A DNA stretch of 64,000 bases from Mesodorylaimus sp. YZB2_4 (GCA_030248295.1 JASANH010000455.1:62001-126000); one strand, 5' to 3'; numbered from the stretch's first letter, positions 24,571 to 36,675 are shown. The notes: a model not told the origin generated them from the letters alone. A program made the numbers and translations.

Positions 24571-27500
24571 CTAAACCGAATAGATCAACTTGACCTTGAT
24601 TGGCGAGTCGAAGCCCATTCGCTTGGCCACTACGTAAGTGACCACAGCACCCACTGTCAAACCCACTGCTGCCGTCTTCCACGTCAGCCAGCTTTTCTTC
24701 TTGTAGAACCGACGTTTGGCCAAATTCTTGGTCCCAGTCGTGGCCAACGTGACTGCCTTTAATTCCGCATCACTCAGCGCCCGTGGTGCCAGCTGGGCCA
24801 GGACTTCGTGCGATGCGCGTAGTCCCGACTCAACGGCACCTGACATGTACCCCATCCATTGGCGGGCAGTCTCAGTGCCAGCGAAGTGGATGGGCCCAGT
24901 GATTCGACGGATAGCACTGGCATAGCAGGAACCCGCTCCAGGTGCTAGCACACCAACAGGACAACCACCATTGTAAGGTTCTTCCGACCAGCGCTTGTCC
25001 ACATAGTCGATGTAATTCAGAGCTTCTGAACCGAAATAATGAGCAAGATCACGAACAACCGCATCGCGTCGCACTTTGAAGTCAGTACCGCACCACTCCG
25101 TGTTGATGAAACCAACGATGGCAGGGTTTCCATGGGCAGTCGTGGCATCGAAGGTAAACAAGACTGGACGCACTACCTGCAACAAGGAGGAATCTACACG
25201 TGACAGACGAGTCCTGGATTCGTGATTTAAGGTTTAACCCATGCTGGTACTCCGGGAATGGGGTCCCTTGTAGCCCTCGTGCATGGCGCCTATGGCGAGC
25301 GGGAGAGGATTCTCGATCTCCTCTGGCCTGGGAACCGTCAATCCCTCGGGTTAATTTTTTCTTAATTGTTCTGTGGTCCGTTTTGGTTATAGCTGGTGTG
25401 ATGTAAACGCACTGATGGTTTGCATACTTGCCAGGTCATAGTCTCACGCCTTTTTGCTTACGCACGGCTTATGATTAGGCTACCGCAAAGGTTACTTCTA
25501 CGAGAATGTTACCAGCTTCAGCACTAGCGCAGCGCATCTACTACTCGCTTGCTCTGCTTGTTATCGACTAGTACAGTAGTTTTCTCTACTGGGGTCTTTA
25601 ACATAACAGCAGGCCACAAGTCAGTAGGTGCCATAGAGTATTTTACAGCCATATATTAGCAGCCAAACCTTCACAGCACGGCTGTGAGGAGACCAGCTCT
25701 GTGTGGAGCACCTCCACGCGAGGACAGGACATCGACTTCCTCAGGACAATGGCGGGTGGGCTGTGACCCCTGTCGGTGTTCGACACCCGAGACTGTCTCC
25801 TTCCGTCTTTCCACTCGGAGCTCCTAGACGGTACTGGGTGAGTCACCCACAGCAAGGTCAGCGAGGATTTATGATTCACAAACCGCCCTCCGTCACCGAG
25901 GATTGAACCCAAGACGAGCCCAGTCATTTGGTCCTAAGCAATACGGGGAAACGAGTTCCGAACCGTTGCATCACCGCGTCCGCTAAGGTTAATGGTTCAG
26001 CGCCCTAGACTCGCCTTAATCCGGTTGGAGTTTTCTCCAGCATCCTGCCCCCTCGCATCTTTTTGACTTCGGTAGGCCACATTCTCTTCTACTGTACTCT
26101 ACGTCTGTCAGGTTTAATTACATTACCCCGCGCGAGAGGGGCTGGTCTTTTAGTCTCCCATAAGCCTGGAGGAATGACGGGCGAGTCCCCCATCGCCAGG
26201 AGTGCAAGGACGTAGAAGAGGACCTGACGGCTGAGAATCACAGACCGACCAGTTGCAGCTCACTGGGATAGACGCCTTTCATGACAAACCCACAAGAGCA
26301 AGATCCTGAGGTGGGAGCCAGGAGCGCCTGTTTCCAGCGATTGCACGCCTTACCTTAGGATCGGTAGTCATTCCAGTGGCGACGATCTCTCCAGACAATC
26401 CTTTCTTCCGCCAAAACGTAGTTGCATACGTGATATTGAACTTGAATAAACTTCCTGACGGGAACGAGGCGTACAATTGAACCTGATCTTCAGCCAATGG
26501 TGGCTCGAACACGATCTTGCCTACTTGTTGAGGAGGTATAGCCAAGACTAGCCGTTTCGCTCTGACTGTGGTTGTCTCGGACTTGCCCATAACCGTCAAC
26601 TCGACTCCGCCACTGCCATATCGTACTTTCCATACCGCTTCGCCCAACCGGATTCGATCCCAGCCCAAATTCTCAGCCAGCAGTCGACTGATTTGTTGCG
26701 TGCCACCCACAACACGAAATGCATTGGCGCCATTTCCAGTAGCTTCGCACAAATCAGCCAATGAACCACAATTCTTCCCGTAAAGTAGGAAATACAAGAG
26801 GGATATTCGGTCAGCACCCACACCGTACACTGATCGACAAACCACGTCCGCCACATCCAACACAAATTGACACCTGGCCGCTCCCGAGTGACTCCTCTTC
26901 ATCACGTATTCCTGGACTGTTAACGAGTCCCATTCAGACGCTTCGGGAGTGTCGAACGGTGCCAACGGGTCGAGTTTGGCAGCCATGGTTTCCACTTCTG
27001 AAATGAGTTTCATTCGTCTGCTTCCCTGTGGTCGCGTGGTTGGACCCTACTGCTTGCTAGTCAGACCCAGGAACCCGCGAGCATATACTGTAGTCGCAAG
27101 ACTAACCCGCTCCATTCGGAGTTTTTGTAAGGCCGACCTCCCATCTTCGCCTGCCAGTCTTGGTTACACGTGATCGAGGGGAGGGATGTTCTATCAAAGT
27201 CCCCGCACAGCCCCATCATGATCCCTCAGTCATCATGGGATGGTGCTCATGAGCTCCTCTGATGGTACCCCCCTCCAATTCCACAGCCCTAGGCAAGTCC
27301 TCTCTTACTAGCGAGTGGCTGGAGCCGTCCCGGGTTCGATCCCCGGTGATGGAGGTCGGTAACCGTAAACCATCACTGACCTTGCATGCCAGGCCATGGA
27401 TGACCGTCGAGGTGCTCCGATAGGAAACGGAAGCCAAACGAGGAGACAGTCTCGGCTGTCGAACACGGACAGGGTTCTCAGCCCACCCGCCATCGTTCGA

Positions 27501-28125
27501 GGAAGTCGGAGTCCCTCACGAGAAAGTGCTCCTAGTGGACACGCAGAGGGACGCTGCTGTGTGTGCCAGTCCCAGCACAGCCCTGCTCATCATATCATGA
27601 CTGCTGGCCGGCTATTGACAAAACGGGTTGGAAGCCCTGTGGGAAACTGGGGCGGCACGGGGCCCAACCCACAAAAATTAAAAAAAGTCCTCGCGTACCA
27701 TGCAAGAACAATGCGAACGTGACGATCTCGAACGGACTGAACTGAAAGAACGATTTCAACGTGTTCGGAATGGCATCGGAGTAAGTTCGCAAACTGTCGG
27801 CCGATCCCAACTGAGCCACCTTCATGCCCGTCACATATTGTGGATAAATATCCAAATGCAGTTCTTTCAAAAGGTCCAAAATATGATGTTGCGTCATACC
27901 GACCCACTGGCCACCCATATCAAATTGATCAGTGGCCGTCCCTGTACGCATGGTCACCGTTTCGGTACGACCCCCGACTCGATCCTTCGCTTCCAGTATC
28001 AAAATACGCAGCGGTTGGCCAACAGCTGATGATCGCTTCATCAATTCGTGGGCAGTTGTCAAACCAGCGATACCTGCCCCCACCACGACCACATCGTAGT
28101 TCTCGTGCGAGCCACCGGAGGCCAT
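24571..28125 (-). CDS. Monoamine oxidase (flavin, tail-anchored)
   Basis: Three exons, 28125-27699, 26997-26354 and 25176-24571, giving about 558 residues (vertebrate MAO is about 520-527). The N-terminal Rossmann fold DVVVVGAGIAGLTTAHEL binds FAD and is followed by LEAKDRVGGRTET. Downstream, WSEEPYNGGCPVG keeps the cysteine that in MAO carries covalent 8-alpha-S-cysteinyl FAD, then HFAGTETARQWMGYMSGAVESG. A C-terminal helix (TAAVGLTVGAVVTYVV) with flanking basic residues matches the outer-mitochondrial-membrane tail anchor. It oxidises amine transmitters to aldehydes, releasing hydrogen peroxide. The acceptor-like site TTGTATTCTAG lies 11 bases before the ATG. Both introns carry a SINE; the one in intron 1 starts six bases after the donor dinucleotide region. 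A specific paralogue (MAO-A/B or nematode amx) cannot be assigned. Confidence 0.92.
25648..25987 (-). mobile_element. tRNA-derived SINE copy A (intron 2 of MAO)
   Basis: Minus-strand sense. It opens GCGGACGCGGTGATGCAACG, an A-box-like head, followed by B box GGGTTCAATCC and the shared body (GAGACAGTCTCGG on this strand). The 3' part is diverged and lacks the usual A-rich tail. Boundaries are approximate. Confidence 0.8.
27303..27684 (+). mobile_element. SINE copy B, 5'-truncated with target-site duplication (intron 1 of MAO)
   Basis: Plus-strand copy beginning within the tRNA-like head, upstream of B box GGTTCGATCCC. The body contains AGGAGACAGTCTCGGCTG and ATCATATCATGACTGCTGG, and the end is CCCAACCCACAAAAATTAAAAAA. 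It is flanked by the direct repeat AAGTCCTC (27295-27302 and 27685-27692). Truncation at the 5' end, an A-rich 3' end and a target duplication are what LINE-driven target-primed reverse transcription leaves. Confidence 0.9.
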
Positions 28126-28392
28126 GTAGACGCCCCTAGAATACAAGGCCTCATCACCACGTCCTAATCCACTGCTACAAGTACAGGCATCATGCACCAG
28201 ATGGCACAGACCAGGCCACTCAAATCACCAACCTTATTTACTCAACAATTCAAGGCACTTTCCGAAAAGCCCACACGAAATGCCAAGCACCAGAAAAAGC
28301 TTCCGAGATTTTTAAAAAAAAGGAGTTTGCAAAAATATTAAAATAAAAACAAATTGCACAGGTAAAAAGGCAAAGAGCAAAAGGAAACAGGG

Positions 28393-31300
28393 TTAGCTGC
28401 ACCAGCTTGAGTCTTGAAGGCATTTCCCACGAAACCACCAAGCCATCAATCTGTTCTCCTCGCTCAATGACTTCGATTCGAGATACTCGATAAATTTCTT
28501 TTCCTCGACAACGAAGTCTTCATTCTACAAGGGCCCATCTGAGGTCAAACCACGTCAAAGGTATAGAAACAAAAACGGAACGTACCAATGGCTCAGGCAC
28601 TACTCGGCGCATGTTATGGCGATTCTGATGTTCAGTATAAGCATCCACAAGCGTTCGTTTCCAATCATCCGTCAAACAGGGCATACAAAGCTTGCATTTC
28701 TGAAAAAAACCAAAACTTAGGATTCTATTCCAGTCGGATCACCACATGGCAAACGATAAGCACTTGAAACTTTCCCGTTAATCATCCTTTGCATTACCCC
28801 ATTTACACTGAAGAAGTCTATCTCCTCCAGTTACATTCCTCGGGGTTAAACCCCAATGTGGAAGGGGAAGGAAAAGTAAATAACTTAGACTCTGACTCCT
28901 AACCAAATCCCTCAAGCATTTATACCGTGCCTACCTGGGGTACCTAATACACTAGCCTGGCTGCTGATCAAATGCACCCAGTCCTCAGATGGCGACCAGT
29001 CCCACTGTCGATGGCCAGTAAAGACCAAAGTCCACACGAGGCCAGAGGATCCTTTAGGAGCAGAGCAGTGCACGACGACGTCTCAACAGTCGTAGATCTT
29101 ACCCAGAATACGGAAAGTTCGTCCCCCACAGACACCCCCTGTGCCCTCGAGTCAACTTTTGGACGCTTCCAGCATGAATCAAAAGGAATGACAGCTGTAG
29201 AGGCCTTTGGAGGAAGTACTAATCGAAGTCCCAGGCTGGTGCTTGGTCCGCACCACAAGTCTGAAATGGGATGGACAACACTAAGGGTGGCTCCCCCGAA
29301 ATGTAGAACAATTTAGGGTCAGATCGAGCGAGAGAGAGCAAGAGCACTAGGCCGTGTTCTTGTTTCCCCTGCTCCTTCCCCGCCGACCCGACTGCTTAGC
29401 CACACCTTCCATGAATTTTAGGCGCTCTCAAGCAACAAAATTCACATTATCGCTAACAAAATATACCTATCACTACCGGCCGTACGTACTTGTGTGCAGG
29501 AGGATGTACAAGGATTAAAAGATTTCTCTCTGTTCGAGATCTTGTAATCCTCCTTCTATCCCCAGTCAGACCTCTAATCCTATTTTCTCTAAATAGCGCG
29601 CAAGGATTGCAATGAAGAAAATGGCACTCACCCAGTCACCGCACCCGTCGCATCGACCGTCCTCTGCAGCGCAGTATTCCGGATACACTTGTATGTCTCT
29701 CACAGAGACACGCATCTGTCGTTCCTCCTCCGAGCTAGAAACAAAATTTTACGATCACTTGGGCTTCAATCGCCGAAAGACCTACTTACTCGTCTCGCAA
29801 CGACTCATAGTGAACCATGCGTCCCACACCAACCAGTGCCAGCAAATTATAGATTACTTGTTCGTACAAGAGCTTATTGGCCGTAAAATGCGAAGAGGAC
29901 AAATTCGGCGACATGTTGGCCTAAAACGGCAATCGGTTCCAAAAGGTTTACGATCAGCACAAAGTAGCTGATGCTTACCGCAAGAAGCTACATAAAGGGT
30001 TCATACAAGCAGAGGATCTTACAGATTTTCCAACTTTGAATGAGCTATGCATGATTCACGCTCAAACTTTGCTGTCACTGGTACCATGCTGTGTGTGTTG
30101 TGTAGACCACGCTACACAGCCAGTCTCACTTTCTCATTCTGCGCGCCGCTTGTCATCCCCAACCTTACCTCCATTAGAAAGACGTTAAAATTTTCGTCCA
30201 CCACAAAATCAAATCGACTCAATTCGAAAAAGTTTCTAAAATACACAGAAGTCATCAAATTATCCATCCTCGCACACTACCTTGACCAACTAACCTGGAC
30301 TGCTTGTAATTTTTTAATAAATCAATAAAATATCCCGATTTCGACAGTAATATTTCTCGAATCGTTTTATGCACTGAATCCCAGATCTTCTTCGGATCGC
30401 CAGGTGAGAGATTTTTTGATTTTAAGTAGGCGTTCAACGATTCCTTCCGGCTGTAATTATAGTCGACGTAATACTTTTTTAGAGACGGCAGCTAAAACAT
30501 CAGAACCGAGCTTCAAATGATGCATATAAAAATAAAACATCCCCGGATTACTTTGACCGAACAGACAGCCCAGCAAGCAGATAATTAGTCCAATTTGACG
30601 CCCTTGTCATATCAACAAAATTTAGCTTTCAGCTTTCATGAAAATTGCCGTGCTTGCCAAAGGACAATCTCAAGTCGCTTACCTCCCAGACCGGAGTATA
30701 GTCATCATGGACGACATATTTGTTTGGATTTTTTGGATCGAACGGATGATAATCCTCGGGACAAAATCTGAAACACTAGCCGTTGGTAACGACCTCTCCC
30801 AAATTGCTCATGTCATGCACATACCTGAGTAAAGCCTCGCCTTCAAATGTATACACTCGCAATGGGTGTACAGACGTGATCACAGTATAAATTCCGATAT
30901 CGAATTTCCTTTAAAAACATACTGTAGCCATACTGGATATAAACCGTTTACACCCCGTAACAAAGCATTAGCATAATAAACTTGTGAGTAGGTTGCATTA
31001 ATCTACAATACCGGTATACTGATGTGACGTGTATGTCATACCCTCTGAGTGCATCATGTGTCCCTTCACCCTCGACTGCGCTGCGCATCCTTTTGCTTGA
31101 TATTGTGATAAAACAGAAACATTTGTGCATGAGTTACAATCTATTAGCTTAAAGTACATCACAGTTACCTTTTATCGATCAACAACGGGTTGGAAATGTA
31201 TTCTTGAACGAACGAATTGCCTTGCGTTAAGTCTAATTCTAAAAGGAGAATAAATTTTTCTAATATCCAGACCAACACACCAGCATGATCGGAAAAAACG

Positions 31301-33456
31301 CCACGATAACCAAGTTTGTTTACACGGGAGGCGGGTTAGCTTTGAGGAGCAGCCTGGAAGTACCTTATCATTAACCGGGCCAACACTTGTCAAACGATGT
31401 TGTCGATATCGGTGCATTGCTAGCCCAGTCTATACTGTGCTACTGGTGCACTAAAGGCAGGGTACTTGCTGGTGTCTTGCTCGACGATGGGTGATGAATG
31501 GCGCACAAAAATAAAATAGCATGACTGCAACAAAACCTATGTCCAGATCTTATTTTAAACCTGCACCAATCGATCCAATTTTTAAAAAATTAGCAGGAAT
31601 GCCGTAACTGCAACCACACCCCAACACACTTTTTTGGTTTTAAAAGAATGGCCCTTCTGCCTATAGCCAGCCAGCAGTCCAACAAGCAAGGCTATAGCCA
31701 ACCAGCAGTCCAATAAGCAAGGCTGTACGGGAACAGCTCACACCAGCATCCCTCTGTCCATCTTCACACGCGGGGATCGCAGACCAGACATTGACGATGG
31801 CGGGTGGGCACCAAGCCGTGTCGGTGTTAAGCAGCTGAGACTGCCCACTCGGAGTCACGCACGGCCTGGCGTGCAAGATCAGCGAGGCTTTATGGTTTAC
31901 AAATCAACCTCCGTCCTGGGATTGAATCTGGGACGAGCCCAGCCGCTTGATACCAAGCAATACGGGCAGACGAACGCCGAGCCACTGCACCAGCGCAGCC
32001 GCAGAGCCCCCAAACTTCTGTTTCCTATCAGGCCAACCACACACAGCGACAAACCATAACTACTAACCATCGCCAAAAGCGGGATCGATTTTGGGGGGGG
32101 GGGGGGGGGGGGGTTGCAGAGGGGCTTTGTCATTTATCAAAATGAACTTTTACTCGTATGCAGCAGTTTTTCTACAAAAAAATGCGATAATTCACTCGTG
32201 CTTCCTAAACCTATCGCCAGATTTCAGAATAGGGAGTTTAGTCTTTAGACCCCAGAAGAGGTAGGGAGGGGGTAAGCATGCATATGGCCGGTGTCACATG
32301 TCAAAGTGACCACTCTGATGGGTCACTCTGACATGTGATGTGCTGTTTGTGCATGTCATAGTGCCCATCTCGAACAAAGGGTCAGGCCACACCCATACTA
32401 TATACAGCTGATAATTGCCCATCTGGCCGTCAGTCGATGCTAGCTTGCCGCTGACATGCCCCGTGCTCGAGCGCAACCCTCTCACCTTCTATCTTCTTGA
32501 TCTGTATCCCCCGATGATTATTATCCTTCTGCACCCAGTACTTGTCGGGGTGACTTTTGGCAAACGCAATTAGTTCTCCTCTTTGGCTCGGCAGACTAAA
32601 TGCAGGCGGAATTCCACTAGCGTTTTGAGTAGCTAGACTGACCTTGCTTGTATAATAACCAGATCCTGGAATATGATTTACCTGAAACAGAAATGATGTA
32701 AGACCAGAATATTGGTCGGAAATCAACTATCGCCTTACTTTCTGATGTGGCTTCAAATTGACTAATATCGAACGCATGTCTTCGTCCAGAAAAGGATATT
32801 CGTGATTCCACAATACATCCCAATCGGTTTCTTTATAGCTAACCCTGTGATGATAACCCAGTCGACCAAGAATATCGATTACGTGGTCCACGTGAGACAC
32901 GTCCAACTGCAAAAATGTCATGCAGTACCTTCAGGGCGAATTAAGGAAAACAACTTACATTAGCAGCCTTTATCCACGCCACTGGTCTCCTCTCGCCTCG
33001 ACTATCATGACCATCGTCATCTTGGCCAGCGATGGTCTCCGGACCATGACTTCGCTCCCAATGATCACGTTGAAGACTACGTAGTTCGTATACATTCAAA
33101 GCCGTAAGTAGGATGCCGATGAAGAGAACTGCCGTGATCAGATATACCGTCCGTGGTATACGGACTAAACTGGTGGAGAATGAACGACTGGAACCGTATC
33201 GATTATTTTCGCCAAAATAAGGAGCCGGGTTAAAACTGCGATTCTAAAATGAAAATGCCAGCCACTCAATGTTTCTCCAGATTGGTCCCTACTCCTTCGA
33301 CAAAGTCAATACAAGCCGGACAGGCCTCCCTGGTGTATTTCCACTAATTGCGTAATCGATATGAGCCTAGGAGTAGATTCAACTCGAGTAAAGGCTTCTT
33401 GGCAAACACCCAGGCCCAGTCAACTGTCGGCCTTCTCTCACCATGCATACCTTCAT
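28393..33456 (-). CDS. Membrane-anchored tubulin-tyrosine-ligase-like (TTLL) ligase, TTLL-15-like
   Basis: Thirteen exons, all phases agreeing: 33456-33451, 33243-32959, 32906-32739, 32681-32486, 31238-31169, 30908-30825, 30767-30683, 30491-30295, 30235-30169, 29920-29790, 29734-29632, 28699-28586 and 28524-28393. About 545 residues. Exon 2 encodes a single membrane helix (TVYLITAVLFIGILLTALNV) preceded by Arg residues. TTL-domain motifs follow in order: DVLWNHEYPF, NHIPGSGYYTSKVSLA, WVQKDNNHRGI, SFVQEYISNPLLID, KFDIGIY, PEDYHPFDPKNPNKYV, FDFVVDENFNVFLMEANMSP. The C-terminus is cysteine-rich (CAAEDGRCDGCGDWKCKLCMPC). The family adds amino acids to tubulin or other acceptors with ATP. A TM-anchored TTLL resembles nematode ttll-15 from memory. 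A SINE and a G21 tract sit in the 1.2-kb fourth intron. Confidence 0.9.
31655..32005 (-). mobile_element. SINE copy C (intron of the TTLL gene)
   Basis: Minus-strand sense: head near 32005, B-box remnant (TGGGATTGAATCTGGGACGAG on the plus strand), body with GACGATGGCGGGTGGGC and 3' end near CTATAGCCAGCCAGCAGTCC. The 3' portion contains a 30-base tandem duplication (CTATAGCCAGCCAGCAGTCC repeated as CTATAGCCAACCAGCAGTCC). No poly-A tail survives. Confidence 0.85.
32093..32113. repeat. Homopolymer G21
   Basis: Twenty-one uninterrupted G in a TTLL intron, about 90 bases past the head end of SINE copy C. Capable of G-quadruplex formation. Confidence 0.95.
32294..32338. repeat. 18-bp inverted repeat (hairpin) in a TTLL intron
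   Basis: Left arm TCACATGTCAAAGTGACC (32294-32311) and right arm GGTCACTCTGACATGTGA (32321-32338) pair at 17 of 18 positions around a 9-base loop. A partial third copy (GCATGTCATAGTGCCCA) follows at about 32352. Confidence 0.9.
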
Positions 33457-33800
33457 CGCGGATACTTTGGCTCGATCCACCACACCCGTAAATGTCTACG
33501 GTGAAAATAATTTCCCCGTAAACGAAGGGTACTCGTCGGCCTCCAATTCTAAAACAAGGTCCAGCTGAAACTTAAAAATCAGAACGAAGATCGATGGTAA
33601 AAGATGGATATGCATGCAATCATGCAAAAGAGACAAGATAGACGAAGTCAAAAAGAACTGTTTATTTTATTTGTCTACATTGCTGAAACATTTTTTACAT
33701 AGTTACAACTCTAGCCATATACCCGGTCCTCGAACATGCGCCACTTAGAGCAAGACAAGAAGATATCAAAATTCAAAGTACTGGTCTTTACATACCCGAA
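33457..33800. other. Gap between the coiled-coil frame and TTLL
   Basis: Contains the presumed 5' leader of TTLL. A GTTTTAG acceptor-like site lies about 90 bases upstream of its ATG on the minus strand. No further gene seen. Confidence 0.4.
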
Positions 33801-34163
33801 TCATCCGTTCAAACAATCGCGTACACTTTCGAGGAAGGTTTTTGCTTCTCTTTCTCCGTCTTTCGACATCAATCGTCTCCAATAGTCTGCATCCTCCTTC
33901 ATTGCCTCGACTTGCTTCTTCAAATCATCAACATTCTTTTGACGATCCAAAATGGTCGACTCCAATTGTTGGACTGATTCTCGTAAAGCTTTAATCGATT
34001 TCTTATCGATCATTGACGGCGTTCGACTCGTCACCTTTTCAAATAATGCCATCAGTTTTTTGTCTAATTCAGTCGACACCCAAATATGCGACGGGCCGAT
34101 CAGGCTTGCTAGACATGGAGCCCGAGGAATTGGAATCGAGTGTGAGTAAATCGAACTGACCAA
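33801..34163 (-). CDS. Small coiled-coil protein or terminal exon, unrecognised
   Basis: A 120-codon open stretch whose last 90 residues are strongly helical and charged with heptad spacing: ELDKKLMALFEKV, then KSIKALRESVQQLE, RQKNVDDLKKQVEAMKEDADYW, ending DCLNG. The frame opens with TTG, not ATG. In-frame Met comes late (MALFEK), so either an upstream exon supplies the start or the protein is about 83 residues. An ATG in another frame reads MSSKPDRPVAYLGVD and stops there, which would fit a one-base shift or an unseen splice. No family recognised. It may be a small adaptor subunit by shape alone; that is inference. Confidence 0.5.
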   Translation of the reverse strand: MVSSIYSHSIPIPRAPCLASLIGPSHIWVSTELDKKLMALFEKVTSRTPSMIDKKSIKALRESVQQLESTILDRQKNVDDLKKQVEAMKEDADYWRRLMSKDGEREAKTFLESVRDCLNG

Positions 34164-35308
34164 TCGAAGGTCACGTCAACGAAAGAAGGTGGTCTTGGAA
34201 TCATTGATTGACCTCGAACCCGTGCGTGTGTGGTGGTCGGGTGTACTGTACTTTGTGATTTGCAGGATTAATTTTTAGTATAGCAAAAAAGCGGAAATTT
34301 AAAAAGACTTCCCTGGTGTGATACTGCTCGCCACGGAAAGAACAGCTCTGCACCGGCTTCGGCCTGCTTTTTCCTTGCGACGATGCTGAGTCGAAATCCT
34401 TTGACGCCGAGTGGCCATGTTACATTGATGTCCTCCAAAAAGGCGTCCACGAGTGCGTCCATCCTCCCAATATGGGGCAACGAGGACCAACGTTGGCCAC
34501 GTCCTGGTTGATGATACTCTGTACAGTGACAGGAGACAGTAACAGACCCAGCACAGCCCTAGCCGCCATCTTCACCGACCGCTTTCACTGATATTCCATT
34601 CGGGTCAACGGAGCCGCTTGCCCCTCTTCCGAACTTTCGGGCTCTTATGTTGCTTTCTCGACCGTTCCAAACGACCGCTCAGGCCGATCATCAGTTCCAG
34701 TGGCTTCGATGATGGATGACTTATTAGGTTTGTCCGTCATCGAACAGATATCATGCTGAAAAATCCATATTGCAAAATATTTCGCGCCAAGTCTCTCCCA
34801 TTGTGAACTTACCGATACTCCAGTTTCTTCATCAAACACGTTTTTTCTTGCGGCATCACAGATAGATGCTTCAAATGACCATTAGTACCGTCGAGGACAA
34901 GACAGTGCCCGTTAGCCACGGGGGAACATTACAGTTTGGTCATTTTTCCACGAACCCAAAGCGAGCGGAGCCACAGGTCAAAGGTCGAGCAACCGCACAA
35001 GTCAAAAGCGATATGAATACCCGTCTATCGATAGTCGCGTAGATGACGGTACCACTTGAAAGAAGTGTGCAACATCCAAAATGCATTACGATAGAATTAG
35101 AATTGAGGTAGTCACGACTACTGTAGAACTGACGGAAGGAGTCCATGCCATTTCCTAGTAGCGAGCTCGCACAGAAGCACAGAGACAAAAATTCTGTCAT
35201 CCCACCTTGCTCGAGACATCAGGACATCAAGGCAACAAATCAAACACTGATTTTCTCATGTTTCAGGCCTTGTACAAGTACTAGTTTAGACATTTAGAAC
35301 GATGCTCC
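34164..35308. other. Intergenic stretch with two exon-like pieces on the minus strand
   Basis: On the minus strand a frame around 34915-34815 (VANGHCLVLDGTNGHLKHL) ends at a good donor (CG then GTAAGTTC). It can splice to an acceptor GATTTTTCAG near 34757, giving a short tail that stops soon after. No start or upstream exon is evident and no family is recognised, so these are noted but not called as a gene. Confidence 0.3.
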
Positions 35309-36675
35309 TCACTGGATCGCCTTCTTCTTCGTACTGATCAGTCCTGATTCAACCAGCTTCTGTTGCTGCCTTCGTTCCTCCAGCACACGCATCACGCATT
35401 GACGGCAGGCGAAAATAATCGCCACGAGTGCATAGATGATGATGGTGGTCAGACAGATACTCAACCAAACCGGCGAAGATGGCTTGCGGGTCGTTGAGCT
35501 GATTGCGCCACTGGGTGAGTTTTCTTGGGTATCACTCTCGATCGAGCTACCGATGGACGTCTCTTCAGTCATTTTCGACGGTTTCGTGGTTGTGCTTTTC
35601 TGCGATTCACACGAAGTGGAGCACCGAACGCCGATTTCTTTATCTCGCGTCAGACAGTAGGGGTCGCCTCTTATAATTGCTTGCCGCTGATACGTTACAT
35701 TGGCCACGCACTGATTGTTGCCATCGTGGTAGCAGATTTCGGTCTTGCTCAAAGGACAGAGTGACAAGAGTTGCAAAATACCCGAAAGCAATGAATCAGG
35801 CAGCTTCGATATATCCCTATCGCAGCAGTTCCGAAAAGCTGTCTTGTACTTACAAAAGCCGTAGGTGCTCTCACTTGGATTTCTGCGCGCTTCCAAGGCC
35901 ACTGAGATTTCCATATGTTCATACTTCTATGCTTCTTTTTCGATGGTAGCGTTGGTCTCCCATTCCTTTTTTCCGAGAGCTTTCGCCCGATACAAAGATG
36001 CTAGACCGAAATACAGCCGTGGTGTGTGGCCTCGATCATTACCCAAAGCTTTATCTATGGCTGAAGAGCATTTCGAGAATATCTCATTCGTGGTGCAAGC
36101 GCCTTCGCAAGTGAACGAAAAGCTCAAGAAATTATTGATTATCATGGCGTCAGTACTGTTGAGAATTGCTATGGTTGACATTGTCGCACTGCTCTTGTCC
36201 CGGGCAGCCAAGATGACACGAAATCGATCGTTGATGGGCCATTTAGCTTTGATCGAACTCACGATGTCGCTAGTGTGTGGTTCTTTCTGTTCGTCTCCTT
36301 TGACCGAGGTGATTCACACGATCAGACCGATGTTCACTGTGTCTTGATTGACGATCATTTCTTCGGCAACAGGGCAGAACAGCGATGAGATGGCCAACAC
36401 GGTCAAAGCCATTGCTTCGACTCTCCTTCGAGATAAGCAGGTTGACATTTTATTCCGAACCTTGGCAATGCTGGCCGAGGGCACAGACAGTGTCGTCGAA
36501 CCAAAAAACTCGACCGATTTGCTTTCACAGGGCTGTCCTGAAGTTATTTCCATTGGGGACCGATGAATCGAGCCTCGCTTCTCCATTTTCATTGGAGCGC
36601 TGATCGTAAAAGTGCGAACGCTACGAATTCTAAAACAGACTTATAATAGACGCGGATTTCTCATCTGCACATACA
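35309..36675 (-). pseudogene. Single-pass membrane protein frame interrupted by two in-frame stops
   Basis: One reading frame runs from 36629 to 35309 (about 440 codons) broken only by TGA at 36316-36314 and TAG at 35929-35927; the codons between them form long open stretches of protein-like sequence. Segments: VEFFGSTTLSVPSASIAK, IVNQDTVNIG, then after the TGA SIKAKWPINDRFRVILAARD and FSFTCEGACTTNEIFSKCSS, then after the TAG MEISVALEARRNPSESTYG, a cysteine-containing ectodomain and a membrane helix (LSICLTTIIIYALVAIIFAC) with a basic tail. A 45-base intron (36674-36630) can join an upstream exon, up to about 36770, coding SNFLLVSYLALTQGNASG. It could be a young pseudogene, a gene with stop readthrough, or sequence with two errors. 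Function unknown; a surface glycoprotein by layout. Confidence 0.6.
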
